Assembly: GCA_029863175.1 (NCBI GenBank)
Contig: JAOTVX010000008.1
Coordinates: 45,367-109,366 of the forward strand
DNA length: 64,000 nucleotides
Source of the DNA: Betaproteobacteria bacterium
GTDB taxonomy: Bacteria > Pseudomonadota > Gammaproteobacteria > Burkholderiales > SG8-41
Reading direction: 5' to 3'
In this document: positions 50,888 to 59,086 of the stretch, one piece after another
Layout: every line of letters begins with the position of its first letter
How positions within the stretch are numbered: position 1 is the first letter of the stretch
Program-made: the position numbers and the translations under genes
Notes under the pieces: model-generated
Database searches by the model: none
Seen by the model: only the letters and a program-made list of their open reading frames with translations
What the model was told of the DNA's origin: nothing

Positions 50888-51522
50888 GCCATTTTTTCCT
50901 CGGAGCAGATGCGGCAAGCGTACTCGCCAAGCGCCGCCGTCGTGACGCCGATTGCGCCGTGCTGTCGGCGGTTGTATTCCTCGGGCTCGAGCTCGGTCCA
51001 GAAGGAGTCGTTCAACCGGTTGATCATATTGAACATGGCGCAGGCGAGGGAGACCTCGACGATCTCCGCATCACTGAAAAGCCGCCGCATCTCATCCCAC
51101 GCCGCCTTGTCGTGCTTGGCGGTGTTGAGCGTCATCGCTTCCGACCAGGCGAGGACCGCTTTCTCCCGTTCGTTGAAAAGCGCGCTCGTGCGGTATTCAC
51201 CCTGCAGCGCCGCGAACTCGTTGTCCTTCAATCCCAGTGCTTGACCAAGCACCCAATTGTGCTCCGTTCAGTACTTGCAGCCATTGATGGTCGAGGTCTT
51301 GAGTACGGCGAGGTTGCGCAGCCGCACGTCGGAGACCGCGCCCGCATTGGGTTGGCGCACGGCGGCAACGAATCCGAGGTACCAGCGCGCGAGCTCAGGG
51401 CTATGGGCGAGAATCCGCACCAAGTTCGCGGTTCTGCCCAACAGCATGTTGGATCCCTCGAAGAGGGTTTTTACGGCGCCGGTTGCCTCTTCATCCGCAA
51501 TCCCGCGCAGTCTTTGGCTCAT
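50884..51522 (-). CDS. AhpD-like/CMD-family selenoprotein (TGA at 51270-51268 read as Sec)
   Basis: Read through the in-frame TGA, this is one 212-residue AhpD-like protein. Residues 78-84 are Thr-Ile-Asn-Gly-Cys-Lys-Tyr, then TGA (85), then Thr-Glu-His-Asn-Trp. The motif is Cys82-x-x-Sec85-x-x-His88, identical in layout to the gene at 13932-14558. The downstream half shares Asn-Glu-Arg-Glu-Lys-Ala-Val-Leu with its paralogue, and its only nearby start is a GTG with no ribosome site. A six-base-pair hairpin with loop GGUC follows the TGA. A C-terminal Cys-Arg-Ile-Cys is an extra redox candidate. The ATG is one base after the stop of the PEP-utilising gene. Likely a peroxidase/reductase; substrate unknown. 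Confidence 0.87.
51237..51267 (-). promoter_or_regulatory. Candidate bacterial SECIS element
   Basis: On the minus strand GUGCUU (51252-51247), loop GGUC (51246-51243) and AAGCAC (51242-51237) form a perfect six-pair hairpin. The loop starts at base 25 counted from the U of UGA, within the range known for bacterial SECIS, and GGUC is also the core of the fdhF loop and of the element at 14195-14210. Confidence 0.75.
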
Positions 51523-51523
51523 T

Positions 51524-52894
51524 TCAGTTCCTTGAAACCGTGATGCGTGAATCGTGATTCGACGTTACTGCTTCATGTTTCTCATGAAATCCGACGGCTG
51601 CGCGGTCGGATTTCATCCAGCGCACCACGCCGGCAACGCCGTCCACTGCGACATTCGATCCTTCCGGGATGCGGTGCGTAGCGTCAGGGACGCCCAAGAC
51701 CATTGGAATGCCGCGCTCGCGCGCAAGGGAAGCCAGATGCGAGGTGCTTCCGCCAAGCTCGGCGACTACGCCTGAAACCCGTGGCAGAATCTGGCCCAGC
51801 GCGGGACCGGCCATCCGCGTCACCAGCACATCACCTGGCGCAACCCGCGTGAGCTCACATTCGCAATTCACCACGCATGCGCGGCCGGTGCCCCAGCCCA
51901 CGCCCGCAGGCTGGCCGTTGAGACGGGGATAGCGGCGCCAGCTCTCATCGGGAACCGGTGCATCCTGAAGATGAAGCGGGCGCGACTGCAGGAGCTTGAA
52001 CCCAGCTTCGTCGAGCGCCCACTCGATTTCCACGGGCATGTTCATGAGCTTCTCTGTCTCGCGCACGAGGCCGCCCAATTCTGCGATCTGCTTCGGGTCG
52101 AGACAGGGCGTGGGAGCGATTTGGCTGCTACCGATACGCGCCCTGGCGGAGTGAGCGCAGCTTGGGTCGTGCCGCTGCTTCAGGCCCACTTGCGCTTCCT
52201 TCAGCGCACCATCGCGGGACAGAACATATCGGTCCGGCGTGACCTCGCCTTGCGCGATCGCCGAACCGAGGCCCCACGTGGCATTGATCAGGAGTTCGCC
52301 TTCCCCTGTCTGACTCAGCGCGCCGCCGGCGCAACGAGCCTGCACCAGCGGCTGCATCAGTAGCGCCATCGCGGTGTCCGCAGGATCGAGGTCGTGGGTC
52401 GCCATGTAGCGCAGCGCGCGAGTGGACCAGAGTGCAGTCCAGCAGGCGCGCACGGCCGTGAGGAACTCGGTCTCGTCCTCAAGACCCAGGAAGCTTTCGA
52501 ACTGGCCGGCGAAGCTGGATCCGAAGCGGTCCTCGACGAGTGCCGATGAGCGCACGACGCACGGCGCGCCGCTCTGCTCACGCAGCGATCGCCACGCAGC
52601 GAGCAGCGGCTCCAGCACCTCGGGCGCCACCGGTTGTTCCATCAGGCCGAGCTTCATCTGGAGCGCATAGCGCCGCGCTTGCGAGTCGTCTTCGGTCCCG
52701 AACGTCCCGCGTGCTGCGGCCTCGAGCCCAGAGTGCCGGATCTGCCAGCGGTAGGCATCGGCGACCAGACAGAAGCCGCCTGGGGTGGGCAGGCCGGCCT
52801 GCGCGAGCGCGGCCAGGTTGGCGGCTTTCGGTCCGACCCGCTGTGCGTCCGTTGCTTCACGCGCTGCCAGCGGGATAATGAAATTGCTGTTCAT
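51524..52894 (-). CDS. Two-domain PEP synthase/PPDK-like enzyme
   Basis: A 456-residue protein with an ATP-grasp PPDK N-terminal domain and a phosphohistidine domain. Marks are Gly-Pro-Lys-Ala-Ala-Asn-Leu (21-27), Arg-Ser-Ser-Ala-Leu-Val-Glu-Asp (115-122), Glu-Ile-Glu-Trp-Ala (289-293), Leu-Gln-Ser-Arg-Pro (302-306) and the phosphorylated His386 in Gly-Gly-Ser-Thr-Ser-His-Leu-Ala. The C-terminal PEP/pyruvate TIM-barrel of PpsA and PPDK is absent, so this is closer to rifampin-phosphotransferase-like dikinases in reduced form. The last residues are encoded by GTGA-type repeat DNA. AGGAACC precedes the ATG. Coupled to the AhpD-like gene. Confidence 0.85.
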   Translation of the reverse strand: MNSNFIIPLAAREATDAQRVGPKAANLAALAQAGLPTPGGFCLVADAYRWQIRHSGLEAAARGTFGTEDDSQARRYALQMKLGLMEQPVAPEVLEPLLAAWRSLREQSGAPCVVRSSALVEDRFGSSFAGQFESFLGLEDETEFLTAVRACWTALWSTRALRYMATHDLDPADTAMALLMQPLVQARCAGGALSQTGEGELLINATWGLGSAIAQGEVTPDRYVLSRDGALKEAQVGLKQRHDPSCAHSARARIGSSQIAPTPCLDPKQIAELGGLVRETEKLMNMPVEIEWALDEAGFKLLQSRPLHLQDAPVPDESWRRYPRLNGQPAGVGWGTGRACVVNCECELTRVAPGDVLVTRMAGPALGQILPRVSGVVAELGGSTSHLASLARERGIPMVLGVPDATHRIPEGSNVAVDGVAGVVRWMKSDRAAVGFHEKHEAVTSNHDSRITVSRN

Positions 52895-53048
52895 TGGTTC
52901 CTGATTACTGTTAACCGGTGTAACGCGGAAACGTGCTGAAGCCGGTCATATACAACGACCTCACCCTCGCTCGCGAACGGCATGGTGTACCCCGAGCACC
53001 GCCGTCCGCGTTCTCGCCTCTATCAATCGCTCGAACTGTCAGGGCGGA

Positions 53049-54320
53049 TCATCGGGCAAATACGGTCGAATAGCCCGGCATCGGGTCGACGACTGTGATC
53101 TGCTCAACCGGGAAGTGAGAAATGAGCTCGGTGCGGTCCTTGTGCACGATCAGCATCTCCTCGATGCGCACGCCCCACTCGTACATCTTCCCGTGCTGGG
53201 TCTCCAGCGCGAACACCATCCCTTCCTTGATCTCGATCGGATGATCGAGCGACCAGATGCGCGAGATGACGGGCTGGTCGTACTGCGCCAACCCGAGGCC
53301 GTGGCCCCAAAGGTTGGCGGCCGCCTGGTCTTCCTCTTGGTAACCCCACGCTTCCTTGGCCGAGGGCCACTTCGAGGCGATTTCCTTGGTCGTTGTTCCG
53401 ACCTTGACCGCCTTGATCGAGTCGTAGAGCCATTTCAGAGCGGTCGCGTAGACGTCTTTCTGCTCCTGGGTGGGCTCTTTGCCGCAGGAGTAGGTGCGGT
53501 AGTAGCAGGACTTGTAACCATTCCACGTGAGGGCCGCGAGATCCATGAAGACGATGTCGCCCGGCTGTACGATGCGATCCGAGAAATTGCGCCAGTTGGG
53601 CCACGTGTTCGGGCCGGAGGAGACGATCACGTCCTCCACGTCCTCCATGCCCGGCACCGAGTAGAGATACTCCATGATGTGCGCGGTCAGCTGGTTCTCG
53701 GTGCGGCCAGGCCTGAGGAACTTCATAAACTCCCAGTGCGCCGCGTCGCCGATCGCGCCCACGATGCGCAAGCACTCCTGCTCGTCCTCGTTCTTGACGG
53801 CGCGCGCTTCCATCATCGCCGTCATGCCGTCGGTCCAGTCGATCTTCTCGTCCTTGAAGATCTGGATCATATTGATGTCGATGAAGTCCACGCCGAGCTT
53901 CATTCCCGCAACGTTGGCCTTCTTCATTTCCTCCTTGATCGCGTTGGTGAACTTCCGCACCTGCTGCAGCGACGCGGGACCCGCCGCGCCCTTGATCCAG
54001 GCATACGACCAGCGCACGTGGTCCTTCGGAATCCACGGCGAGTGTTTGTGGACCTGGAAGCCGATGTCACCCTGCTCGAACAGCACCGGGGCGTCATCGC
54101 CGCAGAGCAGGGCATAGCGCAGACCCGGCTTCAGGCGGTTCCAGCCGGGAGTGAGCGTGCCCGTCACGTAACGGCAGTTCTCGTCGTACATCAGCAGCAT
54201 CGCGCCCAGTCCGTGCGCCTTCATCCGCTCGCGCGCCCGCTCGGTGCGGTACTTGCGAAGACGGTCCCAGTTGATCCGCTGCTGCCAGTCCAGTCCTGCT
54301 ATTCCAAAGTTTGCTGACAT
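53049..54320 (-). CDS. M24-fold (Xaa-Pro peptidase/creatinase-like) protein with altered metal site
   Basis: A 423-residue pita-bread-fold protein with an N-terminal creatinase-type domain. Of the five metal ligands of M24 peptidases I find Asp260 (Phe-Met-Asp-Leu), His340 (Gly-His-Gly-Leu-Gly), Glu373 (Leu-Glu-Thr-Gln) and Glu387 (Arg-Ile-Glu-Glu). The second Asp, normally in Gly-Tyr-x-Ser-Asp-x-Thr-Arg-Thr, is Cys272 here (Gly-Tyr-Lys-Ser-Cys-Tyr-Tyr-Arg-Thr). So a two-metal peptidase is unlikely, and a creatinase- or lyase-like hydrolase is possible. GGAGAGTGAG precedes the ATG. The 368-base gap upstream (54321-54688) has no convincing gene. Confidence 0.85.
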   Translation of the reverse strand: MSANFGIAGLDWQQRINWDRLRKYRTERARERMKAHGLGAMLLMYDENCRYVTGTLTPGWNRLKPGLRYALLCGDDAPVLFEQGDIGFQVHKHSPWIPKDHVRWSYAWIKGAAGPASLQQVRKFTNAIKEEMKKANVAGMKLGVDFIDINMIQIFKDEKIDWTDGMTAMMEARAVKNEDEQECLRIVGAIGDAAHWEFMKFLRPGRTENQLTAHIMEYLYSVPGMEDVEDVIVSSGPNTWPNWRNFSDRIVQPGDIVFMDLAALTWNGYKSCYYRTYSCGKEPTQEQKDVYATALKWLYDSIKAVKVGTTTKEIASKWPSAKEAWGYQEEDQAAANLWGHGLGLAQYDQPVISRIWSLDHPIEIKEGMVFALETQHGKMYEWGVRIEEMLIVHKDRTELISHFPVEQITVVDPMPGYSTVFAR

Positions 54321-54688
54321 CTCACTCTCCAGTCGCTGTTGGTACTCGATTCAGTGATACGAAAACCGCTGCCGCGCCATTACGCCATCGTGATCGTGTA
54401 GCAGGCGCTGTCGTGCCCGGCGGCTTGCTTGTGACGTTGCTGACGCCGCTGCTCAGCAGGCGCGTGCGTGCCGTTCGGTGCTTGATGGTCCCCTGGGCGA
54501 ACCCGATTAGCTGATCGCGGGCTGACCGTGGCGTGCGCTTTGACTCGAACCGGCCCTGCCACGCGCCGCAGGCTCTATCGTAGCTCGGCTTGCGCATCAT
54601 GGGAATACGGCGCATGCCTGTTCGCAGGCCGGACAACAGGCACTGGCGCCGCTTCATGCTCTTAGCCCCCTTGGGGCCCGAATATCGT
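54321..54688. other. Gap with no convincing gene
   Basis: Between the M24-type gene and the end of the CocE-like gene. A 120-180 codon frame crosses it on the minus strand, rich in Arg and Ser, without ribosome site or family match. The gap breaks the operon-like spacing of the block. Confidence 0.4.
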
Positions 54689-56368
54689 TCATCTTTGTGG
54701 AATGATCGGCAGGAGCAGGTGAGAAGCCATACTGCCGCCGGTGTGGATCGTGTTCTCACCGGTATTGTAGTCCGCGCTGTAGTGCGTGTAAGGCGCGCTG
54801 CCCACGCCATCGCGCGGCTGAATGTCCAAACGGAGTCGGTGTCCCTTCCGGAACACCATGCAGGTGGGCCAGATTTCGACATCGAGCCGTACCGGCTGGT
54901 TTTGCTTCAACCACTGGCGTTCGTTGTGCGCGTGGTAGGGCCGAAAGGGTAGCGAGAGCTCGGGGTCGAGCTTGCGGTGGGAGGCGCGCAGCCAGCCCTT
55001 GGCGACCGGCACCGGCTGCTGCTGCTGGCCGACCTCCCAGACGTCGTTGCCGTCGGGGTCGATGTTGCGGATGGTCGCGAAGACATCCATGTCGTCGGTT
55101 GTGCTGGAGACCCAGAGCGTCAGAACGACCGGACCGGTCACTTCCAGATCCTCGCGCATCGGCTCGGTCTCAAAGGACACGCCGAGCCGCGGTAAGCTGC
55201 CGGCAAGGGCGGTGGATGTCCACGAGGCCGAGGCCACGCCGGCCTTCGTTACTGCGCTCGCCGAATAGGTAAGGGAGCCGCGTGCCTTGGGCGCGGTGGT
55301 TGCGAGCACCCCTTCGACTGAATTGCCACGGCGCATCCGCCGTGCCGGCTGCAGGTAAAATTCCGTCCAGCGGGTCCGAGCGAGTGGCCATTCCTGCTCA
55401 TTGCGCCACCTGTAGTTCTTATTGCCGCCGGTGCGGATGAGAAGTTTCACCGGCGGCTCGTCCATGATCTCGGTGTCCACGCCCTTCAGCCAGTAGTCAA
55501 AGAACCGCAGCTGGTCGTGGCGGGCTTCCTCAGCATAAAACGGGTGGTAGTGCGTGCCGGCCTGGATCCGCAATTTCTTGTGCGGCGTGCGTGCGCGCAG
55601 GTAGGCCTCGGTGTTGCCGCGCAGGTGCAACGCCATCCCGCTCCAGTTACCCGCGCTGTAGAAGGGCACGGTGATGTCGTCCCAGCGCGCCTGGCGGCCG
55701 TGGTAGTGGTCCGACTCGAGGCTGTTACGCATGTAATCCCACAGCCAATGCTTCGAGAAGGCATCCGGGCTCGCCTGCTCGCGACGGCCGAGCAGATGAT
55801 GCGCCATGTGGTTGTTGTACCAGTTCGTAATGAAGCCGAAGCAGAAGATGCCGCCGTGATAGGAAAAGTCGCGGTACATGTCCGCGGCGCCTTCCCACGG
55901 GATCATCGCCTTGAGCGAGGGCGGCCTGAGATTGGCCACTAGCCACTGCGTCATGGCGAAGTAGGAGATGCCGTTGCTGCCCACGCGGCCGTTGCACCAG
56001 GACTGCCGCGCCGACCATTCGATCGAATCATAGAAATCGATTGCTTCCTGCAGCGAAAATGGGTCGGTCTGGCCTGGCGACTTGCCCGATCCGCGGGTGT
56101 CAACACGCACAGCGGCGTAGCCGCGCGGGACCCACCAGAGCGGATTCACCGTCTCCCAGTTCATGTAGGGATTGGGCTTTTCCTCGAGATCGGCGGGGGG
56201 CACCCACAACTTGTCCTTCTGGTAGGCGCCAATGTTGATGATGGCGGGCACCTTGCCGCCGCGCCGCGGACGATAGACGTCGGCCCTCAGGCGCACGCCG
56301 CCTCGCATCGGGATCTCGACGTCCTTGTCGATGATGACATCGTGCCGGGGTTGAGAGACTTTCTTCAT
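54689..56368 (-). CDS. CocE/NonD family hydrolase (X-Pro dipeptidyl-peptidase S15 type)
   Basis: A 559-residue alpha/beta hydrolase. The N-terminal domain has Val-Arg-Leu-Arg-Ala-Asp-Val-Tyr-Arg-Pro, Val-Arg-Val-Asp-Thr-Arg-Gly-Ser-Gly-Lys-Ser, and the nucleophile elbow Asn-Gly-Ile-Ser-Tyr-Phe-Ala (Gly-x-Ser-Tyr-x-Gly in most relatives, the last Gly being Ala here). Asp and His of the triad fall in the Asp-Ile-Thr-Val-Pro and Gly-Thr-His-Tyr-His regions. The C-terminal jelly-roll domain includes Leu-Arg-Leu-Asp-Ile-Gln-Pro-Arg-Asp. These enzymes hydrolyse esters or amides. No signal peptide is seen. Confidence 0.9.
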   Translation of the reverse strand: MKKVSQPRHDVIIDKDVEIPMRGGVRLRADVYRPRRGGKVPAIINIGAYQKDKLWVPPADLEEKPNPYMNWETVNPLWWVPRGYAAVRVDTRGSGKSPGQTDPFSLQEAIDFYDSIEWSARQSWCNGRVGSNGISYFAMTQWLVANLRPPSLKAMIPWEGAADMYRDFSYHGGIFCFGFITNWYNNHMAHHLLGRREQASPDAFSKHWLWDYMRNSLESDHYHGRQARWDDITVPFYSAGNWSGMALHLRGNTEAYLRARTPHKKLRIQAGTHYHPFYAEEARHDQLRFFDYWLKGVDTEIMDEPPVKLLIRTGGNKNYRWRNEQEWPLARTRWTEFYLQPARRMRRGNSVEGVLATTAPKARGSLTYSASAVTKAGVASASWTSTALAGSLPRLGVSFETEPMREDLEVTGPVVLTLWVSSTTDDMDVFATIRNIDPDGNDVWEVGQQQQPVPVAKGWLRASHRKLDPELSLPFRPYHAHNERQWLKQNQPVRLDVEIWPTCMVFRKGHRLRLDIQPRDGVGSAPYTHYSADYNTGENTIHTGGSMASHLLLPIIPQR

Positions 56369-56473
56369 ACCATCAATTGGTTATGGTTTTCTCGTCCCGA
56401 TCGATAACGGGCGTCGGCTCACGCGTTTGCGGGACCGCTCGCGCGTGCTTCGGCGGCTTGGCAAAGACCGGGA

Positions 56474-57583
56474 TCAAGCCTGTTTTTCGTCCCCCGGGGC
56501 GATTGGCAGTTTGACCGGTTTCTTGAGACGCGCGGATAAATCGATGGCCTTGGTCAGCATGAGGCGGTTATGTCCCTCGGCCGCCGTGGCGTGCTGGGTC
56601 TTCAGACCGAGCGACAGGCGCGTCAGCCATGAATTCGTCTCTTCGCGCATTGGCCCGCGCAGCTCGCCCAGCGCCATGTCGCCCACGGGATAGCTCGTCA
56701 GGAAATCCACGCGGCGCGAAGTATCCGGCGCGTAGCCCTCGCCTTGGGGGCTGTCCACGGCGAGCACGATGTCGCGGTGCGTATCGTCGATGGTCAGCAC
56801 GCCGTCGACGCCAACGATACCGACCTCGAGGCTGTAAACCGCTCCCGGCCAGACGACCGGCAATGCCCAGGAGATGGCGCCGTGATACATGGACCCGTCG
56901 CTAAACGTGATCACGAAGCCGGTGCCGTCGATCCCGTGCCATTCCGGGCCGAGCGCCTTGTCCACCGAGCGGGCGTAGACCTCGACCGGTGTCTTCGCCT
57001 CCATCATCCACATGACGATGTCGAGTGCGTGCGTGCCCGAGATCACCATGGGCGAAATTTCCGCCGGATTGTCGCTGCGCTTGTAGTTGTCGATCGCGAC
57101 CAGCCGATTCATGAAGGCACGCGAGGTCACCATGGTCACGTCACCTAATTGCCCGGTGCGCACCTTCTCCTTGGCGACCAGCCAGCGGCGGCGAAAGCGC
57201 TGCGTGTAGCCGATGACAGCATCGACGCCGGCTTTCTCGATTGCCGCCAGCACGCTCGCCGATTCGGCAAGGTCGGTCGCGAGCGGCTTCTCGATCATCA
57301 TCGGCAGCTTGCGCTCCGTTGCGGCCAGGATGGGATCGACGTGCAGGTGCTCGTCGGTGGAGACCACGACCGCCGTGACCTCGGGGCGCTTGATGAGTTC
57401 GCGGAAATCGGCAGTGACAAAGTCCGCCCCGACCTTCTCGGCGACGAGCTTCGCGCGCTCGGGATTTATCTCCGCGATTCCGATCCAGCCAACCTCGGGG
57501 TGACGCGCTGCGAGCTCGCCGCGGATAAGTCCAACGCGCCCCGCGCCGACGATGGCGAGACCAATACGTTTGGGTTTTTTCAT
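56474..57583 (-). CDS. Gfo/Idh/MocA-family oxidoreductase (2 of 3)
   Basis: A 369-residue oxidoreductase from ATG 57583 (Met-Lys-Lys-Pro-Lys-Arg-Ile-Gly); the ATG at 57589 is also possible. The NAD motif is Gly-Ala-Gly-Arg-Val-Gly, the catalytic region Ile-Glu-Lys-Pro-Leu-Ala-Thr, and Ser-Gly-Thr-His-Ala-Leu-Asp is the His/Asp motif. It is closely related to the gene at 57698-58768 and the two probably arose by duplication. A pair of such enzymes typically performs oxidation and re-reduction steps on a sugar or inositol derivative. Confidence 0.9.
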   Translation of the reverse strand: MKKPKRIGLAIVGAGRVGLIRGELAARHPEVGWIGIAEINPERAKLVAEKVGADFVTADFRELIKRPEVTAVVVSTDEHLHVDPILAATERKLPMMIEKPLATDLAESASVLAAIEKAGVDAVIGYTQRFRRRWLVAKEKVRTGQLGDVTMVTSRAFMNRLVAIDNYKRSDNPAEISPMVISGTHALDIVMWMMEAKTPVEVYARSVDKALGPEWHGIDGTGFVITFSDGSMYHGAISWALPVVWPGAVYSLEVGIVGVDGVLTIDDTHRDIVLAVDSPQGEGYAPDTSRRVDFLTSYPVGDMALGELRGPMREETNSWLTRLSLGLKTQHATAAEGHNRLMLTKAIDLSARLKKPVKLPIAPGDEKQA

Positions 57584-57697
57584 TGTCATAAAGTTAGAAC
57601 CTATCAACGGCGGAGATCACCGAGAACACGGAACCCTATCGAGAACCAACGTTGGAGCACTATTCCCGGTTCTCTCCGCGTCTCAGCGGTTCAATTA

Positions 57698-58768
57698 TCA
57701 AGCTGCGCCGGCGGCCGCAGACACGCGCGACTCGGGCAGCGGCAGGTTGACCGGCTCATTGCGCTCGGCCGAGAGGTCCGCCGCGATATAGACCTCCATC
57801 ACCTGGCGCGCCTGCTCGGCCGTCACCAGCACCGGACGGTCGCAGGCGACGGCCTCGATGAAGTGCACGGTCTCGGCCTTCATGGGGCCAGCGTACGCGT
57901 GGTCCACGAACTCCCCGGGCATAGTGGACATCGGCAGCCGCATGCCGTCCTGCATCGTGTTGAGAACGACGTCGCGATGACTGTCGTCGACCATCACGGC
58001 GCCTTCCGTGCCCACCATCTCGATCCAGGTCGTCGCGAAGTTCGGATAGCCCGGCGGCAAGCTCCAGCCGGCGTTGACCACGAACGAGACGCCGGTGTCC
58101 ATGGTGACCGTGATGATCTGGGTATCCGGAATATCGGCCCCGGTGGCCTCTTTCATCGCGCCATAGTTGGTCGTCGAATAGACGCGCACGGGCTTGGCCG
58201 GCTCAAGGCACCACAGCACGAAGTCGAGGTCGTGCGTAGCCTCCATCGCTGCGGGGGAGAGCTTGGACCGACCCGTGATCTTCTTGCCGAGGCTGCGCGT
58301 GATGTGGCGGCTCACGAGCGCGCTCACGGGCCTGCCGATCGTGCCGTCCGTGATCGATTTCTTCACATAGGCGAACTTCGGGTTGAAGCGCTGGGAGTAG
58401 CCGATCGTGAACTTGAGCTTGTTCTTGCGCGCGAGCGCGATCAACTCGTCGGCCTCGTGCAGTTCGATGGCGATGGGCTTCTCGAGGAAGACGTGCTTGC
58501 CGGCCAGCAGGCATTCGCGCGCCATCGGATAGTGATGCGACTCCGGCGTCGCAGAAATGATATAGGCGTCGATCTCGTCGATCTTGAAGAGGTCGCGGTA
58601 ATCCGCCGTGGCCGTCTTCGCCCCGGTGGACTTGGCCACTTCGGCCAGGCGCTCAGGCTTGACCTCGGCGATGTGGAGATTGTTGACGATGGGGTGGGTA
58701 GCACAGGTCTCGGCCCGAATGCCCCCGCACCAGCCGGTGCCGATGATGCCGACGTTGATTTGCTTCAC
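57698..58768 (-). CDS. Gfo/Idh/MocA-family oxidoreductase (3 of 3)
   Basis: A 356-residue oxidoreductase starting at GTG 58768, with AAGAGGG upstream. The NAD motif is Ile-Gly-Thr-Gly-Trp-Cys-Gly-Gly, the catalytic loop Leu-Glu-Lys-Pro-Ile-Ala and the substrate motif Glu-Ala-Thr-His-Asp-Leu-Asp. It is the first gene of the leftward block and is divergent from the LysR regulator, with the palindrome at 58883-58917 between, so it is a likely regulated target. Confidence 0.92.
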   Translation of the reverse strand: MKQINVGIIGTGWCGGIRAETCATHPIVNNLHIAEVKPERLAEVAKSTGAKTATADYRDLFKIDEIDAYIISATPESHHYPMARECLLAGKHVFLEKPIAIELHEADELIALARKNKLKFTIGYSQRFNPKFAYVKKSITDGTIGRPVSALVSRHITRSLGKKITGRSKLSPAAMEATHDLDFVLWCLEPAKPVRVYSTTNYGAMKEATGADIPDTQIITVTMDTGVSFVVNAGWSLPPGYPNFATTWIEMVGTEGAVMVDDSHRDVVLNTMQDGMRLPMSTMPGEFVDHAYAGPMKAETVHFIEAVACDRPVLVTAEQARQVMEVYIAADLSAERNEPVNLPLPESRVSAAAGAA

Positions 58769-58882
58769 GGATACCCTCTTGGAGTCGTTCTGGACTGGCG
58801 CCAGGTGGAGTCGCGCGCGCAGCGTCCTGGGCGCTTGCAGATGGTAACGAATCAGAGGCCTAATTCACAAATATCAAAAGGG

Positions 58883-58917
58883 CATCTATGCCATGCCCGT
58901 TAGGCATGGCATAGATG
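58883..58917. promoter_or_regulatory. Perfect 15-base-arm palindrome, likely LysR operator
   Basis: CATCTATGCCATGCC (58883-58897), spacer CGTTA, GGCATGGCATAGATG (58903-58917). It lies 114 bases from the oxidoreductase start and about 170 bases from the LysR start. It contains LysR-type T-N11-A boxes with dyad symmetry. It could also be a terminator-like stem, but no T-run follows on either strand. Confidence 0.65.
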
Positions 58918-59086
58918 GATTGGGCGGATGCTTGGGGCCGGGTGCCCCGGGGTTTATGTCGGGCAGCGCGCTGGGTAACGGCAGTCTGGAGCATTGACGG
59001 CGTGCCCGATTCATGCCACTTTGTTATCCCTGTTGGATGGTGGTCTGGCTGTTTCTGGAATGGGGCGATCGCGGCCCCGTGGCCCG

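Noticed and set aside
57149..58903. A 584-codon open frame antisense to two Gfo/Idh genes
   Set aside because: The minus strand encodes two complete oxidoreductases with all motifs; the plus frame is open only because of GC-rich codon bias and has His/Arg/Asp-rich nonsense composition.
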